From positions 1-5,476 of the forward strand of contig JAITOI010000222.1 in NCBI GenBank assembly GCA_031289995.1: DNA of 5,476 nucleotides, written 5' to 3'. Positions within the stretch are counted from its first letter, which is position 1. The number at the start of each line of letters is the position of its first letter. This DNA comes from Prevotellaceae bacterium. GTDB taxonomy: Bacteria > Bacteroidota > Bacteroidia > Bacteroidales > UBA932. The translations under genes and the position numbers were made by a program. Under the pieces are notes generated by a model, which saw only the letters and a list, made by a program, of their open reading frames with translations, did no database searches and was not told the DNA's origin. Shown piece by piece: positions 5,463 to 5,476 of the stretch.

Positions 5463-5476
5463 TTACTTCTTCACCA
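5463..5476 (-). CDS. Possible 3' end of a gene beyond the right edge
   Basis: Read on the minus strand the last bases give GTG AAG AAG TAA (Val-Lys-Lys-stop), a common style of C-terminus, about 43 nt before the terminator at 5420-5375. Only 14 bases are visible and another frame also offers a stop (TGA at 5475-5473), so the frame is not certain. A minus-strand gene ending near here is suggested by the terminator rather than by these codons. No product can be named. Confidence 0.25.

Noticed and set aside
4837..5476. A cobalamin riboswitch controlling mutA
   Set aside because: I searched the leader by eye for a B12 box and the expected multi-stem layout and found neither. The GC-rich hairpins here look like repeats, not an aptamer.

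Overview
This 5.5 kb window most likely comes from a member of the Bacteroidota. Three things point there. The small subunit of methylmalonyl-CoA mutase looks like the Bacteroidota type. Start codons have A-rich leaders and no clear Shine-Dalgarno sequence. The intergenic DNA carries short AT-rich tandem repeats and GC-rich palindromes of a kind I associate with that phylum. The two large genes are GC-rich (60% in one hand-counted 60-base stretch). The gene at the left edge looks less so (43% in one such stretch).

Layout: every convincing gene is on the minus strand, so transcription runs right to left. Positions 5463-5476 may hold the last codons of a gene that lies mostly beyond the right edge. 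It would be followed by a good intrinsic terminator at 5375-5420. From 4837 to about 5462 there is about 625 bp of non-coding DNA packed with repeats and palindromes. Then come mutA (4836-2929), a fold-type I Orn/Lys/Arg decarboxylase (2869-890), and the 5' part of an AlbA_2/histidine-kinase-type ATPase-domain protein (856 to beyond position 1). The gaps of 59 and 33 bp contain no visible terminator, so the three genes could be one transcript led from upstream of mutA.

How the genes work together: MutA is the non-catalytic half of the B12-dependent mutase that interconverts succinyl-CoA and (R)-methylmalonyl-CoA in propionate metabolism. It needs the catalytic subunit MutB, whose gene normally follows directly. 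Here an amino-acid decarboxylase (polyamine synthesis or acid resistance) occupies that position, and no mutB is present in the window. The ATPase-domain protein belongs to a family annotated as putative regulators. I see no clear functional link among the three genes.

I found no clearly new multi-gene system. The items most worth a second look are a seven-cysteine insert in the MutA interdomain linker, the missing mutB, and the structured intergenic region. That region includes a perfect 26-bp inverted repeat whose arms are themselves palindromes.
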